Source: Chloroflexota bacterium (GTDB lineage Bacteria > Chloroflexota > Anaerolineae > Anaerolineales > Villigracilaceae). From it: DNA of 41,215 nucleotides. Location: assembly GCA_024434165.1 (NCBI GenBank), contig QMIW01000033.1, forward strand, positions 1 to 41,215, in the 5' to 3' direction. The notes under the pieces were generated by a model, which saw nothing but the letters and a program-made list of their open reading frames with translations, had not been told where the DNA came from and ran no database searches. Both the position numbers and the translations under genes were made by a program. Shown here piece after piece: positions 40,143 to 41,215 of this stretch (its first letter is position 1; the number at the start of each line of letters is the position of its first letter).

Positions 40143-41215
40143 CCGCATCTTCATCGTTGTCCTTCTATTTGCTCTTATTGTCCCGCTGAAACCCGCCTAC
40201 GCGCAGGATGCCGCGGGACCGGTTTACATCGTTCAGCCGGGCGACAGTCTTTCCTCCATCGCTTCCCGCTTCAACGTAAGCTTGAACGACCTGATGGCGG
40301 CAAACGGAATCGTTGACCCCAACCAGCTTGCGGCGGGTCAGCAATTGATCATTCCGGGGCTGGAAGGCGTAACCGGCATCCTGAATACGAGATACATCAA
40401 CTTCGGCGATTCCTACCGGAGCATGGTGCGGCAGACTCAGGTTCCCGAAGACCTGTTCAAGAAACTGAACCACGTGGTCAGCCCCAGCGAATTCTACGTT
40501 GGCGTGAGCATGATCATCCCCGAACAACAGCAAAGTCAGTACAACAAACGCATCTCGCCTGCCGTGGGCGAATCCCTGCTGGAGGCTGCGGTCAGGAACA
40601 ACACAGACCCGTGGACGCTGGTTGAAATCAACGACCTGCACGGCTCCTGGGGTGGATTGCCGGGCGATACGCTCTTCACACCCGGCGAAGCCAGCGCCGC
40701 AGGAGCAAGCGGGCTGCCCTCCGCCTTTATCGGTGCGGAAATCCGCGACCTGCCCATCAAGCAGGGCGGCACCGGGGTCATCAAAATCGTCACCCAGCCG
40801 GACGTCCAACTCGGCGGGATTCTCGTAGACCGCCCGCTCCACTTCTTCCCCAATGGCGACGGAACGCAGGTCGCTTTGCAGGGAGTCCACGCCCTGCTCG
40901 AACCGGGGGTATATCCGTTAAGGTTGGACGCAACCCTGCCGGATGGCAGCGTTCAATCGTATGAGCAGTTCATTTTGATCGTTTCGGGGAATTACCTCAC
41001 CGGCGAAAGCCTGCCAGTGGACCCGTCGTTGATTGACCCGGCCGTCACCGAACCGGAGCAGAAACAGATAGAAGGAATCACCGTATCCACGCCGCCAACG
41101 CCCACGCGCTTCTGGCAGGGACAGTTCATCTCGCCTGCCATCGCCTACGCCGAATCAACCTACTTCACTTCACGGTATGGAACCCGGCGTGTGTACCTCG
41201 GCCAGGGTACGGATC
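40135..41215 (+). CDS. Secreted LysM protein with M23-like C-terminus, cut by the window end
   Basis: 360 codons are present and open to the last base. Residues 1-24 form a signal peptide (IFIVVLLFALIVPLKPAYA). A LysM domain follows (VYIVQPGDSLSSIASRFNV to QQLIIPG, about 31-77), then two LysM-like segments (NFGDSYRSMVRQTQV; SLLEAAVRNNTDPWTLVEIND) and an Ig-like stretch. The final residues SRYGTRRVYLGQGTD match the start of an M23 (LytM) peptidase. It probably binds and trims peptidoglycan or acts in division. ATG 40135 lies inside the DUF192 gene, with no strong Shine-Dalgarno. Confidence 0.85.
   Translation, partial: MRNRIFIVVLLFALIVPLKPAYAQDAAGPVYIVQPGDSLSSIASRFNVSLNDLMAANGIVDPNQLAAGQQLIIPGLEGVTGILNTRYINFGDSYRSMVRQTQVPEDLFKKLNHVVSPSEFYVGVSMIIPEQQQSQYNKRISPAVGESLLEAAVRNNTDPWTLVEINDLHGSWGGLPGDTLFTPGEASAAGASGLPSAFIGAEIRDLPIKQGGTGVIKIVTQPDVQLGGILVDRPLHFFPNGDGTQVALQGVHALLEPGVYPLRLDATLPDGSVQSYEQFILIVSGNYLTGESLPVDPSLIDPAVTEPEQKQIEGITVSTPPTPTRFWQGQFISPAIAYAESTYFTSRYGTRRVYLGQGTD

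Noticed and set aside
40165-40890. 241-codon frame opposite the LysM protein
   Set aside because: The plus strand has a signal peptide, LysM and M23-like motifs, and remains open to the window end.

Overview
The window looks like chromosomal DNA of a Chloroflexota bacterium, most likely class Anaerolineae. This is inferred from the gene mix (a secreted bacterial alpha-2-macroglobulin, a DUF1786 protein, a V4R-domain protein, an M50 peptidase with a TPR tail, SMC next to RNase III) and from heptanucleotide repeats scattered between genes. No rRNA, tRNA, CRISPR array, transposase or phage gene was seen. About 38 protein genes are supported, plus one very short leader ORF, several clear promoters, operators and Rho-independent terminators, and a few structured leaders.

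Layout. 1-288: intergenic, with a long imperfect palindrome, a terminator and an extended -10 promoter. 352-6099: alpha-2-macroglobulin-like lipoprotein split by one in-frame TAA. 6324-9266: methyltransferase, DUF1786 protein and two small membrane proteins. 9300-13131: glmS behind a structured leader, then an M3 oligoendopeptidase. 13185-14876: an arsenic-type operon (small CC-motif protein, ArsR, 43-aa membrane peptide, ArsM) carrying three copies of one operator. 14949-17597: TetR regulator flanked by inverted repeats, NAD-dependent epimerase, DegV protein. 17668-21725 (minus strand): M48 protease, isochorismatase-like hydrolase, M50-TPR protease, viroplasmin/RNase H. 21766-23358: a regulated sulfur unit made of a leaderless 15-residue peptide with a Cys-Leu-Cys core, a structured leader ending in a terminator-like stem, a thiosulfate sulfurtransferase, a 37-bp palindrome and SufE. 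23406-26785 (minus strand): short-chain reductase, V4R protein, HigB-HigA module, truncated acetyltransferase, DUF433/DUF5615 module. 26927-31266 (minus strand): smc and rnc. 31433-34631: aldo/keto reductase, zinc-ribbon protein, HD hydrolase (minus strand), miaA. 34706-39716: acyl-CoA synthetase, ftsH and exonuclease III (minus strand), response regulator. 39771-41215: DUF192 protein and a LysM/M23-type cell-wall protein that runs off the window.

How parts work together. The ars unit probably senses a metalloid through ArsR and methylates it through ArsM. In the sulfur unit the sulfurtransferase and SufE both handle persulfide sulfur, and the upstream peptide with two Cys codons suggests control by cysteine supply. 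RNase III may limit its own expression, because its ribosome-binding site is the 3' arm of a hairpin.

The strongest candidates for something undescribed are the cysteine leader peptide with competing RNA pairings (21766-22030), the glmS leader with duplicated ACCGAG boxes (9329-9435), the ATAGA-N6-TCTAT ars operators, and heptamer arrays that have entered coding sequence, most clearly an in-frame segment of the M48 protease.
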